Positions 43,968 through 54,952 of a DNA stretch of 64,000 nucleotides are shown one piece after another. Each line of letters starts with the position of its first letter. The first letter of the stretch is position 1. This DNA is from Acidovorax sp. 1608163 (lineage in GTDB: Bacteria > Pseudomonadota > Gammaproteobacteria > Burkholderiales > Burkholderiaceae_C), in the NCBI RefSeq assembly GCF_003669015.1, contig NZ_CP033069.1, positions 1,739,001-1,803,000 on the forward strand. Direction: 5' to 3'. The notes beneath the pieces are model-generated. The model saw only the letters and a program-made list of their open reading frames with translations, had not been told where the DNA came from and did not search any database. Both the position numbers and the translations under genes were made by a program.

Positions 43968-43971
<4 letters not shown>
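42091..43971 (+). CDS. btuB: TonB-dependent cobalamin receptor BtuB
   Basis: A 626-residue outer-membrane vitamin B12 receptor. A signal peptide ends near residue 37 (LSVPAHAQ). A TonB-box-like segment (SLSETVVAATRTEQPL) precedes the plug (LLARLPGVEMSRNGGPGTQT and on). The barrel closes with TLFVGLKWAPQ. It has no STN domain, unlike the receptor at 1163-3607. Position directly after a cobalamin riboswitch and before cobalamin genes fixes the ligand. The stop overlaps cobB as GTGA. Confidence 0.94.
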
Positions 43972-45364
<1,393 letters not shown>

Positions 45365-45368
<4 letters not shown>

Positions 45369-45958
45369 GCCAAACCATGCCAAAAAGCCGCTCCGAGCTG
45401 ATCCTCGGCGGTCAGAAAAGCGGCAAGTCCCGCCGGGCCGAGCTGCTGGCGCGCGACTGGCTGGCCCAGTCGCCCGCACACAACGCCGTGCTGATCGCCA
45501 CCGCCCAGCCGTGGGACGGTGAGATGCGCGAGCGCATTGCCCGCCACCAGCGCGACCGGGCCGAGCGCGTGCCCGGCCTGCAAACGCTGGAAGAACCCCG
45601 CGACCTGGCAGCCGCCCTGGCAAAGCACAGCACCGCGCACACGCTGGTGGTGGTGGACTGCCTCACGCTGTGGCTGACCAACTGGCTCATGCCCGCTGGG
45701 GACGAAGCTCTGGATTTGAAACAAAAACAGGCTCTGGCGCTTGACTGGAAAGCGCAAGCAGCTCATTTTTTGATAGCAATTGAAAAAGCCCCCGGCCCCG
45801 TGGTGCTGGTGGGCAATGAGATCGGCCTGGGCGTGATCCCCATGGGCCGCGAAGTACGGGCCTTTGTGGATGCGCTGGGCGTGCTCAACCAGCAAGTAGC
45901 GCAGGTGTGCGAACGCGTCACGCTGATGGCGGCAGGCTTGCCGCTGAAACTGAAATGA
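45365..45958 (+). CDS. cobU: Adenosylcobinamide kinase / guanylyltransferase
   Basis: A 197-residue bifunctional enzyme (CobU/CobP) that phosphorylates adenosylcobinamide and converts it to the GDP form. Visible are LGGQKSGKSRRAE (P-loop), IATAQPWDGEMRERIARHQ, the VVDCLTLWLTNWL Walker-B-like region, and VGNEIGLGVIPMG. GTG 45365 overlaps the cobB stop; ATG 45377 is possible. Residues about 120-139 (KQKQALALDWKAQAAHFLIA) are encoded by an in-frame copy of the dispersed repeat. Confidence 0.92.
45722..45781 (-). repeat. Two-hairpin dispersed repeat inside cobU, copy 7
   Basis: GGCTCTGGCGCTTGACTGG then AAAGCGCAAGCAGCTCATTT and TTGATAGCAATT. An inverted copy read in frame through cobU, in a variable loop before the GNEIGLGVIP motif. 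Confidence 0.7.
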
Positions 45959-45961
45959 ATC

Positions 45962-46017
45962 ACCCCCTGAGTCGCGTCGCGCCTTCCCCCTCTCTCGCTT
46001 CGCGGGAGGGGAACGCC
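45962..46017 (+). repeat. CCCCCTGAGG-type dispersed palindrome, copy 2
   Basis: ACCCCCTGAGTCGCGTCGCG then CCTTCCCCCT and CGCTTCGCGGGAGGGGAACG. Same plan as the copies at 11943 and 53183. It lies between cobU and btuF, the only sizeable gap in the cobalamin operon. Confidence 0.6.
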
Positions 46018-46123
46018 GTCCGTGCGGCGGGGCGGCCCTTGCACGACGGCCCTGGTCTGGATCGAGCCAGTTTCGAGCGCGGTGGGTTGCTTTGTACAGC
46101 AACGAATTCACTGAGATAGAACT

Positions 46124-47059
46124 ATGAAACCCATCCCCGTGCGCCGCATCCTCTGGGTGATCGCCATCCTCATCGTTCTGGGCCTGCTCATGGCCGGACT
46201 GGCGCGGGCGCAGCCCGTGCAGGTCACCGACGACCGGGGTCGTGCGGTGACGCTGTCGCGCCCGCCCCAGCGCATCGTGAGCCTGCTGCCATCGCTCACC
46301 GAAACCATCTGCGCGCTCGACCAATGCCACCGCCTGGTGGGCGTGGACCGTTATTCCAACTACCCCGCCAGCGTGCAAAAGCTGCCCAAGGTGGGCGGTG
46401 GGCTGGACCCCAACATCGAGGCCATCGTGGCCCTGCGCCCCGATGTGGTGGTGATGTCCGTCTCATCCCGCGCGGGCGAGCGGCTGGAGGCGCTGGGCGT
46501 TAAGGTCGTCACGCTGGAGCCCAAAACCCATGCCGACGTGCAGCGCGTGCTGGGCACCATGGCCCGCCTGCTGGGCCAGCCCGACGATGCCGCGCGCAAG
46601 GTGTGGCGCGTGATCGATGCCGCTGTGTCTGCCGCCGCTCAGAGCCTGGCGCCCGAGGCCCGCAACACCCGCGTGTACTTTGAAGTGAGCCGCGGCCCCT
46701 ACGGCGCGGGCGAGTCGTCGTTCATTGGCGAGACGCTCACGCGCCTGGGCGTGAAGAACATCGTGCCCGTCTCGCTGGGGCCCTTTCCGCGCCTGAACCC
46801 CGAGTTTGTGGTGCGCGCCAACCCCGACCTCATCATGATGGGCAACCGCAGCATGCAGAACATGGTGCCGTACCCAGGGTGGGACACCATCAAGGCCGTG
46901 CGCGAGCAGCGCCTGTGCGTGTATGGGCCCGACGATTCGGACACCGTGGTGCGCCCCGGCCCCCGCATGGCCGAGGCCGCCCGGCTGATGGCCCAGTGCA
47001 TCAACGACAAAATGGCCCGCAAACCCCAGACGGCCAACTCCCCAGCCACCCGGCCATGA
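46124..47059 (+). CDS. btuF: Periplasmic cobalamin-binding protein BtuF
   Basis: A 311-residue helical-backbone metal receptor. An N-terminal signal or anchor (ILWVIAILIVLGLLMAGLARA) leads to the two-lobe domain with RIVSLLPSLTETICAL and NIEAIVALRPDVVVMS. It hands corrinoid to BtuCD. The stop overlaps btuC as ATGA. The function call combines family and the riboswitch/btuB context, since siderophore receptors share the fold. Confidence 0.9.
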   Translation: MKPIPVRRILWVIAILIVLGLLMAGLARAQPVQVTDDRGRAVTLSRPPQRIVSLLPSLTETICALDQCHRLVGVDRYSNYPASVQKLPKVGGGLDPNIEAIVALRPDVVVMSVSSRAGERLEALGVKVVTLEPKTHADVQRVLGTMARLLGQPDDAARKVWRVIDAAVSAAAQSLAPEARNTRVYFEVSRGPYGAGESSFIGETLTRLGVKNIVPVSLGPFPRLNPEFVVRANPDLIMMGNRSMQNMVPYPGWDTIKAVREQRLCVYGPDDSDTVVRPGPRMAEAARLMAQCINDKMARKPQTANSPATRP

Positions 47060-48117
47060 GCGATTCCACTCTGCCTCCCGCCGCCGTCCGCATCACTGCG
47101 CCCCATGCGGGCGTGACCCCATCGCGCCAACGGGCTGTGTGGCTGCTGCTGGCGCTGGCCGCGCTGTCGGTGCTGCTCACCGGCCTGGGTGCCAGCGTGG
47201 GCAGCACCGGGTTTGACAGCGTGCTGCGCCTGGCCGACGACCCCCTGGCTGCCCGCATCGTGTGGGACATTCGCCTGCCGCGCAGCCTGGGTGCGTGGCA
47301 GGCGGGGGCGCTGCTGGGCCTGGCGGGCGCCGTGGCGCAGGGGCTGTTTCGCAACCCATTGGCCGACCCGTTCTTGCTGGGCAGTGCCTCGGGCGCATCG
47401 TTGGGCGTGGCGCTGGCCATGGCGCTGTTTGGCGTGGCGCCTGCCACCGTGTGGCTGGCCAAGCTGGGCCTCACGGGGGCGGCCTTTGTGGGCGCTGTGC
47501 TGGCCGTGCTGCTCACGCTGCAGCTGGCGCGTGGCGTGCAGCACACCCTGCGCCTGCTGCTGGCCGGGGTGATTGTGGGCGTGGTGCTGGGTGCTGTCAA
47601 AGACCTCATCACGCTGGCCGCGCCCGACATCATTCCGTCCATGCAGGGCTTTAACCTGGGCAGTGCGGGCTTCATCGGCTGGGCGTCTTGCGTGCTGATG
47701 GCCGCGGCTTGGTGCGTGTGCGCCGCAGCGGCCTGGGTGTTCAGCCGCGCACTCGATGGGTTGAGTTTGGGCGAGGCCACTGCCACCAGCCTGGGCCTGC
47801 CGCTGGCCCCCATGCGCCTGGCGCTGGTGGCGGTGCTGGCCCTGGCCACCGGCACCGCCGTGGCGCAGACGGGGCTCATCGCCTTTGTGGGGCTGGCTGC
47901 GCCGCACCTGGTGCGCTCCATGGCCAAGGTCACCCACGCCTGGTTGGTGCTGCTGGCCAGCCTGATGGGCGGCGTGTTGCTGATGGGCGCCGATGTGCTG
48001 GCCCGCTGGGTGATTGCCCCGCAAGAGCTGCCGGTGGGCGTGCTCACGGCCGTGCTGGGCGGTGGCTACCTGCTGTGGCTGATGCACCGGCGCACCGGAC
48101 AAGGGGGCGTGCTGTGA
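47056..48117 (+). CDS. btuC: Cobalamin ABC permease BtuC
   Basis: A 353-residue FecCD/BtuC-family permease with about nine to ten helices. Typical segments are RIVWDIRLPRSLGAWQAGAL, LAGAVAQGLFRNPLADPFLL, LGSASGASLGVALA and IAFVGLAAPHLVRSM. It forms the channel for corrinoids with BtuD. Overlaps btuF (ATGA) and btuD (GTGA). Confidence 0.93.
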   Translation: MSDSTLPPAAVRITAPHAGVTPSRQRAVWLLLALAALSVLLTGLGASVGSTGFDSVLRLADDPLAARIVWDIRLPRSLGAWQAGALLGLAGAVAQGLFRNPLADPFLLGSASGASLGVALAMALFGVAPATVWLAKLGLTGAAFVGAVLAVLLTLQLARGVQHTLRLLLAGVIVGVVLGAVKDLITLAAPDIIPSMQGFNLGSAGFIGWASCVLMAAAWCVCAAAAWVFSRALDGLSLGEATATSLGLPLAPMRLALVAVLALATGTAVAQTGLIAFVGLAAPHLVRSMAKVTHAWLVLLASLMGGVLLMGADVLARWVIAPQELPVGVLTAVLGGGYLLWLMHRRTGQGGVL

Positions 48118-48956
48118 CCACATTGCATGCTCCTGAAATAATAGCTATCCACGCTCACCAGATGGGCGCTAGCGTGGGTAAATGCCCCATATTGCAAGAC
48201 ATTCATCTGCCGCTGCTGGCCGGGTGCTGGACGAGCATCGTCGGCCCCAATGGCGCAGGCAAATCCACCTTGCTGCGCGCACTGGCGGGGCTGATGCCGC
48301 ACACCGGCACGGTGCACCTGCTGGGCCGCGCGCTGGCCGACTGGCCCCGGCGCGACAAGGCGCGGGCGCTGTCGTGGCTGGGGCAGAACGAAGCCGCGGC
48401 CGACGACCTCACCGTGTACGACGTGGCCATGTTGGGCCGCCTGCCGCACCAGCCCTGGCTGGCCCCGCCCAGCGCGGCCGACCACGCGGCGGTAGAGCAA
48501 GCCCTGCGCGCCACCCACGCGTGGGACTGGCGCCAGCGCACGCTGGGGGGCTTGTCGGGCGGCGAGCGCCAGCGCGTGCTGCTGGCCCGTGCCCTGGCCG
48601 TGCAGGCCCAGGTGCTGCTGATGGACGAACCCCTGGCCAACCTCGACCCCCCGCACCAGGCCGACTGGCTGCTGCTGGTGCGCGCGCTGGTGGCCGAGGG
48701 CAAGACCGTGGTCAGCGTGCTGCACGAGGTCTCGATGGCGCTGCAGGCCGACCACGTGGCCGTGCTGGCGCGTGGCCGTGTGGTGCACCACGGCGCAGCG
48801 GCAGACCCCGCCACCCACCGCGCCGTAGAACGCGTGTTTGACCGCCGCATTGCCATCCACAGCGTGGCCGGGCAATGGATGGCGCTGCCGCAGTTGCACG
48901 CTACGGCTGTGCCACCTTCCAATGATTTGAACGAGAGCCCACCCCATGCAAATTGA
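48114..48956 (+). CDS. btuD: Cobalamin ABC ATPase BtuD
   Basis: A 280-residue ATPase. Walker A is GPNGAGKST, the signature is [15 protein letters not shown], Walker B is [12 protein letters not shown], and the switch histidine is in [12 protein letters not shown] 48114 overlaps the btuC stop. The first 25 residues ([16 protein letters not shown] region) run through a copy of the dispersed repeat, which replaces the usual start of the first beta strand. The 3' end overlaps cobO by 11 bases. Confidence 0.93.
   Translation: MTTLHAPEIIAIHAHQMGASVGKCPILQDIHLPLLAGCWTSIVGPNGAGKSTLLRALAGLMPHTGTVHLLGRALADWPRRDKARALSWLGQNEAAADDLTVYDVAMLGRLPHQPWLAPPSAADHAAVEQALRATHAWDWRQRTLGGLSGGERQRVLLARALAVQAQVLLMDEPLANLDPPHQADWLLLVRALVAEGKTVVSVLHEVSMALQADHVAVLARGRVVHHGAAADPATHRAVERVFDRRIAIHSVAGQWMALPQLHATAVPPSNDLNESPPHAN
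48134..48175 (-). repeat. Partial dispersed repeat inside btuD, copy 8
   Basis: AATAATAGCTATCCACGCTC then ACCAGATGGGCGCTAGCGTG: a diverged, partial copy within the btuD 5' end, read in frame. Confidence 0.5.
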
Positions 48957-49515
48957 AGCCGCCCCCACCGAAAAGCGCTACGAAAAACCCGAGGGCGAGC
49001 GCCGTGGCCTCGTCATCGTCAACACCGGCGACGGCAAGGGCAAAAGCACGGCCGCCTTTGGCCTGGCACTGCGCGCCCATGGCCGGGGCAAGGCCGTCAA
49101 GATCTACCAGTTCATGAAAGTGCCCACGGCCCGCTTTGGCGAGCACCGCATGTTCGAGCAGATCGGCATCCCCATCGAAGGCCTGGGCGACGGCTTCAGC
49201 TGGAAGAGCCAGGACCTGGAGCACTCTGCCCAACTCGCCCGCGATGGCTGGGAAAAAGCCCGCGCCACCATCATGGCGGGCGAGCATTTTTTGGTGGTGC
49301 TGGACGAAATCACCTACCCGCTGATTTACGGCTGGCTGCCGCTGGAAGGCGTGCTGCAAACCCTGCGCGACCGGCCCAAGGACGTGCACGTGGTGCTCAC
49401 GGGCCGTCGTTGCCCTGAAGAGATCATCGAGCTGGCCGACACGGTGACCGAAATGAAGCTCATCAAACACGCGTTCAAGGCCGGGGTGCCTGCGCAGCGC
49501 GGCATTGAGGACTGA
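48946..49515 (+). CDS. cobO: Cob(I)yrinic acid a,c-diamide adenosyltransferase
   Basis: A 189-residue CobO/BtuR/CobA-type enzyme that transfers the adenosyl group from ATP to Co(I) corrinoids. P-loop GDGKGKST (about 28-35), [14 protein letters not shown], the [11 protein letters not shown] region and [15 protein letters not shown] are characteristic. It overlaps btuD by 11 bases. It completes adenosylation between diamidation (CobB) and loop assembly (CobU). Confidence 0.95.
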   Translation: MQIEAAPTEKRYEKPEGERRGLVIVNTGDGKGKSTAAFGLALRAHGRGKAVKIYQFMKVPTARFGEHRMFEQIGIPIEGLGDGFSWKSQDLEHSAQLARDGWEKARATIMAGEHFLVVLDEITYPLIYGWLPLEGVLQTLRDRPKDVHVVLTGRRCPEEIIELADTVTEMKLIKHAFKAGVPAQRGIED

Positions 49516-49532
49516 GCGCTCTGTTTGTACCC

Positions 49533-50231
49533 ATGTCCGCAACAGAGCCCACCACGCCCACCGTTCCAGCCCAGCCCTACACCGAGGCCGAGCGCCGTGC
49601 GGTGTACCGCGCCATTGACGAGCGGCGCGACATGCGCCACTTTGCGGGCGGTGCGGTGGCACCCGAGGTGCTGCAACGGCTGCTGCGGGCGGCACACCAC
49701 GCGCCCAGCGTGGGCTTCATGCAGCCGTGGCGCTTCATCCGCATCACACGCCCTGTGCTGCGCCAGCAATTGCACGGGGTGGTAGAGGCCGAACGCCTGC
49801 TCACCGCCGATGCGCTGGGTGTGCGGCGCGAGGAGTTCATGCGGCTCAAAGTACAAGGGGTGCTCGACGCTGCCGAGCTGTTGGTAGTGGCTTTGGCCGA
49901 TGGGCGCGAGGCCCACATCTTTGGCCGTCGCACGCTGCCGCGCATGGACTTGGCGTCTGCTGCCTGCGCCATCCAGAACCTGTGGCTCGCCGCCCGCGCC
50001 GAAGGCCTGGGCATGGGCTGGGTGTCCATCTTCGACCCGGCTGCCGTGGCCGCGCTGGTGGGCATGCCAGCAGGGGCCGAGCCCATTGCACTGCTGTGCC
50101 TGGGGCCGGTGCACGGCTTTTACGAAGAGCCCATGCTGCAGCAAGAGCGCTGGGCCCAGCGTGCACCGCTGGCCAGCGTGGTGTTTGACGACGCGTGGGG
50201 CGTTGCGTCGTCCGTGGTTTCGCCAGAATAG
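49533..50231 (+). CDS. bluB: 5,6-dimethylbenzimidazole synthase BluB
   Basis: A 232-residue flavin-destructase that makes the B12 lower ligand from FMNH2 and oxygen. The nitroreductase fold carries RRDMRHFAGGAVAPEVLQRL, APSVGFMQPWRFI, and GREAHIFGRRTLPRMDLASA near the middle. GLGMGWVSIFDP follows. It ends the riboswitch-controlled run, 17 bases after cobO. Its presence shows the organism can make its own lower ligand aerobically. Confidence 0.92.
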   Translation: MSATEPTTPTVPAQPYTEAERRAVYRAIDERRDMRHFAGGAVAPEVLQRLLRAAHHAPSVGFMQPWRFIRITRPVLRQQLHGVVEAERLLTADALGVRREEFMRLKVQGVLDAAELLVVALADGREAHIFGRRTLPRMDLASAACAIQNLWLAARAEGLGMGWVSIFDPAAVAALVGMPAGAEPIALLCLGPVHGFYEEPMLQQERWAQRAPLASVVFDDAWGVASSVVSPE

Positions 50232-50246
50232 GACGGGCCCTTGGAG

Positions 50247-50274
50247 CCCAGCCCGGCCCGGTCTCGGGGCTGGG
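50247..50274. terminator. Possible hairpin terminator after bluB
   Basis: CCCAGCCC (50247-50254) pairs with GGGCTGGG (50267-50274) in the 55-base gap between convergent bluB and the LOG gene. There is no T-run on either side, so termination would be weak or factor-assisted. Confidence 0.4.
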
Positions 50275-50286
50275 CAGCGGTGGCGC

Positions 50287-51150
50287 TCAGAGCTGGTAGA
50301 ACGCCTTGATGTAGTCCCAGGCTTCCTGCGGGTCGTCCGTGTAGTGGAAGAGCTTGAGGTCTTGCGCCGAGATGGTGCCTTCTTCGACCAGCGCCTCGAA
50401 GTTGATGAGTTTCTTCCAGAACGCGGTGCCGCACAGCACGATGGGCACGGGCTTGGCCTTGCCGGTTTGCACTAGCGTCATCACTTCAAACAGCTCGTCC
50501 AGCGTGCCAAAGCCGCCGGGGAAGGCCACCAGGGCCTTGGCGCGCATCATGAAGTGCATCTTGCGCAGCGCGAAGTAGTGGAACTTGAAGCACAGCGAGG
50601 GCGTGATGTAGGGGTTGCCGCTTTGCTCGTGGGGCAGGGCAATGTTCAGGCCCACGTTCAGCGCGCCTTCGTCGTGCGCGCCGCGGTTGGCGGCTTCCAT
50701 GATGCCGGGGCCGCCGCCGGTGCAGATGTACAGGCGCTCGGACTCGGGCTTGCCATTGCTGTATTGGGCGACCAGGCGCGAGAACTGGCGGGCCAGGTCG
50801 TAGTGCTGGGCATTGCGCACGGCCTGCTTGGCGCGGGCAATCAGCGTGGTGTCGCCATTGGTCTGGGCATCGGCCAGTTGTTTTTGCGCGGCTTCGGGGT
50901 CGACAAAGCGGGCGCTGCCAAACACCACCACGGTGTTTTCAATGCCCTGGTCGGCCTGGCCCAGGTCGGGCTTGAGCATTTCAAGCTGGAAGCGGATGCC
51001 GCGCGTTTCGCGGCGGAAGAGGAACTCAGGATCGGCAAACGCCATGCGGTATGCGTCAGAGTGCAGCGGGTTGCCGTTGGTAGCGTGTGTGTGCAGATCA
51101 GCCCAGGCATCGGCCAGGCGGCGTTCGTTGAGTTGGGTGTTGGCTTCCAT
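50287..51150 (-). CDS. LOG-family (Rossmann-fold nucleotide-binding) protein
   Basis: A 287-residue protein of the TIGR00730/LOG type. It contains VVVFGSARF, the GGGPGIMEAANRGA segment and the signature PGGFGTLDELFEVMT, which binds phosphate in cytokinin-activating phosphoribohydrolases. A nucleoside 5'-monophosphate phosphoribohydrolase activity is likely. The protein is longer than classical LOG (about 190 residues), with an N-terminal extension that includes RRETRGIRFQLE. ATG 51150 is preferred to TTG 51174. Confidence 0.88.
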   Translation of the reverse strand: MEANTQLNERRLADAWADLHTHATNGNPLHSDAYRMAFADPEFLFRRETRGIRFQLEMLKPDLGQADQGIENTVVVFGSARFVDPEAAQKQLADAQTNGDTTLIARAKQAVRNAQHYDLARQFSRLVAQYSNGKPESERLYICTGGGPGIMEAANRGAHDEGALNVGLNIALPHEQSGNPYITPSLCFKFHYFALRKMHFMMRAKALVAFPGGFGTLDELFEVMTLVQTGKAKPVPIVLCGTAFWKKLINFEALVEEGTISAQDLKLFHYTDDPQEAWDYIKAFYQL

Positions 51151-51244
51151 AGAGGTCTGATTCAAGAGGTGCAAATGGAGGAGGGGCCAGTGGCCGGAGC
51201 ATGCGCTGCCACTGTCGTTCTATATGGGGCTGAAGGCTTGTATA

Positions 51245-51628
51245 TCAAGCGCGAGAAGCTATCAAAAGAGTAGCGTTGTGAATGCCCAGCGCGGTCAGCA
51301 CCAGGGAGCCCAGCAGATGCACTGCCGTGGTGCCCAAGGCCATCAGGTAGCGCTGCTGCTGCAGCATGCTGACCACCTCGGCAGAGAAGCTGGAGAACGT
51401 GGTGAGGCCGCCGAGAAAGCCGGTGACCAAGGCCAGGCGCCAGGCTGGGTCCAGCTGGGGCAGGGCCTGGAATACCGCCACGCACACGCCAATCAGGTAA
51501 CCCCCGATCAGGTTGGCGGCCAGGGTGCCCCAAGGTATCAGCCCGCCGGGGCTCAGCCACAGCCCCAGTTGCCAACGCGCAAGCGCGCCCAAGCTGGCTC
51601 CAATACAGATGGCAAGGGGGGCAATCAT
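51245..51628 (-). CDS. crcB: Fluoride exporter CrcB (Fluc)
   Basis: A 127-residue four-helix dual-topology fluoride channel. Marks: [32 protein letters not shown] (the conserved asparagine) and [16 protein letters not shown] with the phenylalanine-box residues. No fluoride riboswitch is visible in the short upstream gap. Its last codons overlap part of a dispersed repeat (51251-51272). Confidence 0.94.
   Translation of the reverse strand: MIAPLAICIGASLGALARWQLGLWLSPGGLIPWGTLAANLIGGYLIGVCVAVFQALPQLDPAWRLALVTGFLGGLTTFSSFSAEVVSMLQQQRYLMALGTTAVHLLGSLVLTALGIHNATLLIASRA
51251..51272 (+). repeat. Partial dispersed repeat at the crcB end, copy 9
   Basis: On the minus strand CTTTTGATAGCTTCTCGCGC is half of the two-hairpin element. 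It encodes the final residues (LLIASRA) of CrcB. Confidence 0.45.
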
Positions 51629-51728
51629 GGGGCGCGATTCTAGGCCAAGACGATGGCAGGCTTGGCACCATCTGCGCCTTGCCTGCGCCCACCTGCGCGC
51701 GAGGCTTGCAGGGCGCCTGTGGCTGCGC

Positions 51729-53039
51729 TTATTGTTCCTTGCCCATCACCAAATCGGGCAGGATGGTCACGATCTGCGGGAACAAGGTGATCAGGCCAAT
51801 GCACACCACCAGGCACAGGAAGAACGGGATGGCAGCGCGCGCGATCGTGTTGCTGTCCTTGCCCGTCATGTTCTGCAGCACGAAGAGGTTGAAGCCCACA
51901 GGCGGAGTGACCTCGGCGATCTCGACCAGCAGCACGATGAAGATGCCGAACCAGATCAGGTCGAACCCGGCCTGCTGGATCATGGGCAGCACCACGGCGC
52001 TGGTGAGCACGATCATGCTGATGCCGTCCAGCGCCGTGCCCAGCACCAGGTACACCAGCACCAGCACGCTGATCAGCGCGAACGGCGACAGGTGCATGGC
52101 GTTGACCCATTCGGCCAGCTCGCGCGGGATACCAGTGAAGGCCATGGTCTTGGTGAGGAAGGCGGCACCCGCCAGGATGAACATGATCATGCAACTGGTG
52201 CGCGTGGTGCCCATCAGGCCTTCCTTGAAGTTCTGCCAGGTGAGCGAGCGGCTCCACAGCGCAAGGCCCAGCGAACCCACCACGCCGTAGGCCGCGCATT
52301 CGGTGGCGGTGGCGTAGCCCGTGACGAGCACGGCCACGATGAAGACGATGAGCACACCCACGGGAATCAGGTTGCCCGACAGGCGGATTTTTTCGCGCAG
52401 CGTGGTGGGTGGGTCGGCTGCGGGCACCTTGTCGGGGTTGCGCAGGCTCCACCAGCCGATGTAGCCAGAGAACAGCAGCATCAAGAGGATGCCCGGCAGG
52501 AAGCCCGCCAGGAAGATGCGGATGATGGATGCATCGGCCGCCACGGCATACACCACCATGGTGATGGAGGGCGGAATCAAAATGCCCAGCGTGCCCGCCG
52601 TGGCCAGCGAGCCCAGGGCCAGCTTCTCGTCATAGCCACGCTTCATCAGCTCGGGCAGTGCGACCTTGCTGATGGTGGCGCAGGTGGCGGCCGACGAGCC
52701 TGAGACTGAGCCAAAGATGCCGCAGCCCAGGATGGTGGTGTGCATCAACCGGCCGGGAATGCGGTTGAGCCAGGGGCGCAGGCCCTCAAACATTTCCTCG
52801 GACAGCTTGGTGCGAAACAGGATCTCGCCCATCCAGATGAACAGGGGCAGGGCGGCCAGCTCCCAGCTCGCATTGCTTTCCCAAAAGGCGGAAAACAGGT
52901 TCTTGGCCGGTTGTGTGGACGTGAAGAACGCCTGCCCCACCCAGCCGCAGATCGCCAAGGTCATGGCGATCCACACACCGCCGGACAGCAGCACCATCAT
53001 GAGCAGCAGCAGGACGCCACCCACCATCAAGATATCCAT
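51729..53039 (-). CDS. dctM: TRAP transporter large membrane subunit
   Basis: A 436-residue ion-coupled permease with about twelve helices. Family marks: [20 protein letters not shown] and the [16 protein letters not shown] motif, with a related [14 protein letters not shown] segment in the second half. It works with the small subunit and a periplasmic receptor, both encoded upstream. It is separated from dctQ by 190 bases containing a palindromic repeat, unusual for this gene pair. Confidence 0.93.
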   Translation of the reverse strand: MDILMVGGVLLLLMMVLLSGGVWIAMTLAICGWVGQAFFTSTQPAKNLFSAFWESNASWELAALPLFIWMGEILFRTKLSEEMFEGLRPWLNRIPGRLMHTTILGCGIFGSVSGSSAATCATISKVALPELMKRGYDEKLALGSLATAGTLGILIPPSITMVVYAVAADASIIRIFLAGFLPGILLMLLFSGYIGWWSLRNPDKVPAADPPTTLREKIRLSGNLIPVGVLIVFIVAVLVTGYATATECAAYGVVGSLGLALWSRSLTWQNFKEGLMGTTRTSCMIMFILAGAAFLTKTMAFTGIPRELAEWVNAMHLSPFALISVLVLVYLVLGTALDGISMIVLTSAVVLPMIQQAGFDLIWFGIFIVLLVEIAEVTPPVGFNLFVLQNMTGKDSNTIARAAIPFFLCLVVCIGLITLFPQIVTILPDLVMGKEQ

Positions 53040-53182
53040 ATCGAACTTTCTGGGCTGCGGGTGCTATGCCCGATGCAGCCTGTTGTTATCGGTATTCACA
53101 CCGCACTGCGCTTGCAGTGCAACGCAAAAACGGGCGCGGCAAAAAACCAGTGCCACCGTGGAACCGGCTTTGCCGGGCCAGG

Positions 53183-53229
53183 GGTGGCGTCCCCCGCCGG
53201 GGGAAGGCGCGCAGCGCCTCAGGGGGGCT
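53183..53229 (-). repeat. CCCCCTGAGG-type dispersed palindrome, copy 3
   Basis: GGCGTCCCCCGCCGGGGGAA then GGCGCGCAGCGCCTCAGGGG: inverted copy of the element at 11943. It sits between the small and large TRAP membrane subunit genes. Confidence 0.65.
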
Positions 53230-53769
53230 TCATATGTCAGAGGAAAAGTCGCCCTTCGCATGGCGCTCCTCCACCGCGCGCACGAAGGTGGGCACGCCGC
53301 CGCGCAGCACGATGATGAATTCATCGACCACGGCCACCCACAGCAGCACCGAGCCGAAGGCAAAGCTCAGCTGCGGAATCCACAGCGGCATGGGCAGCAG
53401 GCCCTGCGCAATGTCGTTGAACTCCCAGCTCTCGTAGGTGTAGCTGCAGGCCGCCCACATGAGGTAGCCCACGGCCACCGAGCCGATGGCCAGCGACACC
53501 ACCTCGAGCTGGCGGCATCGGCGCGGCGAGAGCTTTTCCAGCAGCAGCGTCACGCGCACGAAGTCGCCGTGCTTGAAGGCATGGGCCATGGCCAGAAACG
53601 CGGCCGCTGCGCAGAACCAGGCCACGATGTCGTTGATGGCCCCTGTGCGCAGGCCCAGCTCGCGCATGATGCTCTGCGCGATCATGAGCACGCAGATCAG
53701 GGCAATGCACGTCGCGCCAGCAGCGCCAGCGGCCAGGTAGATCCAGTCGAGACAGCGGCGCAGCATCAC
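53230..53769 (-). CDS. dctQ: TRAP transporter small membrane subunit
   Basis: A 179-residue four-helix protein of the DctQ family (CIALICVLMIAQSIMRELGL, MAHAFKHGDFVRVTLLLEKL). It bridges receptor and large subunit. The ATG overlaps the stop of the receptor gene as ATGA, so the two are translationally coupled. Confidence 0.9.
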   Translation of the reverse strand: MMLRRCLDWIYLAAGAAGATCIALICVLMIAQSIMRELGLRTGAINDIVAWFCAAAAFLAMAHAFKHGDFVRVTLLLEKLSPRRCRQLEVVSLAIGSVAVGYLMWAACSYTYESWEFNDIAQGLLPMPLWIPQLSFAFGSVLLWVAVVDEFIIVLRGGVPTFVRAVEERHAKGDFSSDI

Positions 53770-54773
53770 TTCTTGGCCGGTGCGGCGGCGGGGGCACTCT
53801 TGCGGTAGGCCGCGATGATGGCTTCCCCGTCAGGGCCTGCCTTCTTGAGCCAGTCGCTCAGCATGATGTCGCCCACCTGGCGCATGTCGGCCATGAGCTT
53901 GGGCGCGGGGGTGACGATCTTCATGCCCTTCTCGATCAGGGCTTTCTTGTACCACTCGGTCTTGTCCTCGCTGAGCTTCCAGCCGCGCGATTCAGCCTCG
54001 GTCGATGCCTTGAGCAGTGCGTCCTGGCTGGGCTTGTCCAGTGCGTCAAAGGCCTTCTTGTTCACGATGACCGCGTTCTTGGGCAGCCAAGCTTGGGTGT
54101 CGTGAAAGAGCTTGATACTTTCGTAGATCTTGCTGTCGTAGCCGGTGGAGCCCGAGGTCATGGTGGCTTCGACCACGCCGGTGGCCAGCGCCTGCGACAA
54201 CTCGGCCGCCTGGATGGTGACGGGCTGCGCACCGATGAGCTCGGCGATCTTGGCCGTGGCGGGGCTGTAGGCACGCCACTTGATGCCCCGCAGGTCGGCC
54301 ACGGAGCCCAGTTCCTTCTTGGAATAGATGCCTTGCGGAGGCCACGCCACGGCGTACAGCAGCTTCATGCCCTGGCTGCCCAGCAGCTTGTCGAGGTAGG
54401 GCTTTTGCGCTTCGTACAGGCGCTTGGAGTCGGCATACGAGGTGGCTACAAACGGGATGCCGTCTACACCGTACAGCGGGTTTTCGTTTTCGAAGTTGCC
54501 CAGCAGCACCTCGCCAGCCGGGGCTTGGCCACCTTGCACGGCGCGTTTGATTTCGTTGGCCTTGAACAGCGAGGCATTGGCGTGCACTGTGATCTTGAGC
54601 TTGCCTGCGGTGGCCGCATCCACGTCCTTGGCGAACTGCATCAGGTTTTCCGTATGGAAATTGCTGACCGGGTAGGCCGCCGCCAAATCCCACTTGGTTT
54701 GCGCCTGCGCAGCAGAAGCAAAAATGCCACAGGCCAGGGCCGTGGCAGTGACGGAAAAAATGCGACGCTTCAT
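53766..54773 (-). CDS. dctP: TRAP transporter periplasmic receptor
   Basis: A 335-residue DctP-type solute receptor. The signal peptide ends near SAAQA (about residue 24). The mature part begins KWDLAAAYPVSNFHTENLMQ. GIKWRAYSPATAKIAELIGA carries the conserved arginine that usually binds the ligand carboxylate. ATG 54773 has GGAGAT upstream. A second, clearly related receptor is encoded at 55581-56585, across a regulator gene. Ligand is unknown; a carboxylate such as 5-oxoproline fits the neighbouring enzyme. Confidence 0.92.
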   Translation of the reverse strand: MKRRIFSVTATALACGIFASAAQAQTKWDLAAAYPVSNFHTENLMQFAKDVDAATAGKLKITVHANASLFKANEIKRAVQGGQAPAGEVLLGNFENENPLYGVDGIPFVATSYADSKRLYEAQKPYLDKLLGSQGMKLLYAVAWPPQGIYSKKELGSVADLRGIKWRAYSPATAKIAELIGAQPVTIQAAELSQALATGVVEATMTSGSTGYDSKIYESIKLFHDTQAWLPKNAVIVNKKAFDALDKPSQDALLKASTEAESRGWKLSEDKTEWYKKALIEKGMKIVTPAPKLMADMRQVGDIMLSDWLKKAGPDGEAIIAAYRKSAPAAAPAKK

Positions 54774-54952
54774 GGGAGATCTCCGCAGGGTTGAGGTCAA
54801 TGAAAAGTGACGTGCCACTGTATCGGATGCCTGTTGTGGCGCGCTAGGTGTTTTGCCTGAACGTCAACAAAATGGCATCAAATTATTGTCAACGTGCCTA
54901 CAATAAAACCGCATGCACATCTTGTGCCAGTCGAATGTTTGAGAGGGTTTTC

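Noticed and set aside
51629..51728. Fluoride riboswitch upstream of crcB
   Set aside because: The gap lacks the conserved riboswitch core that I could recognise, and it is very short.
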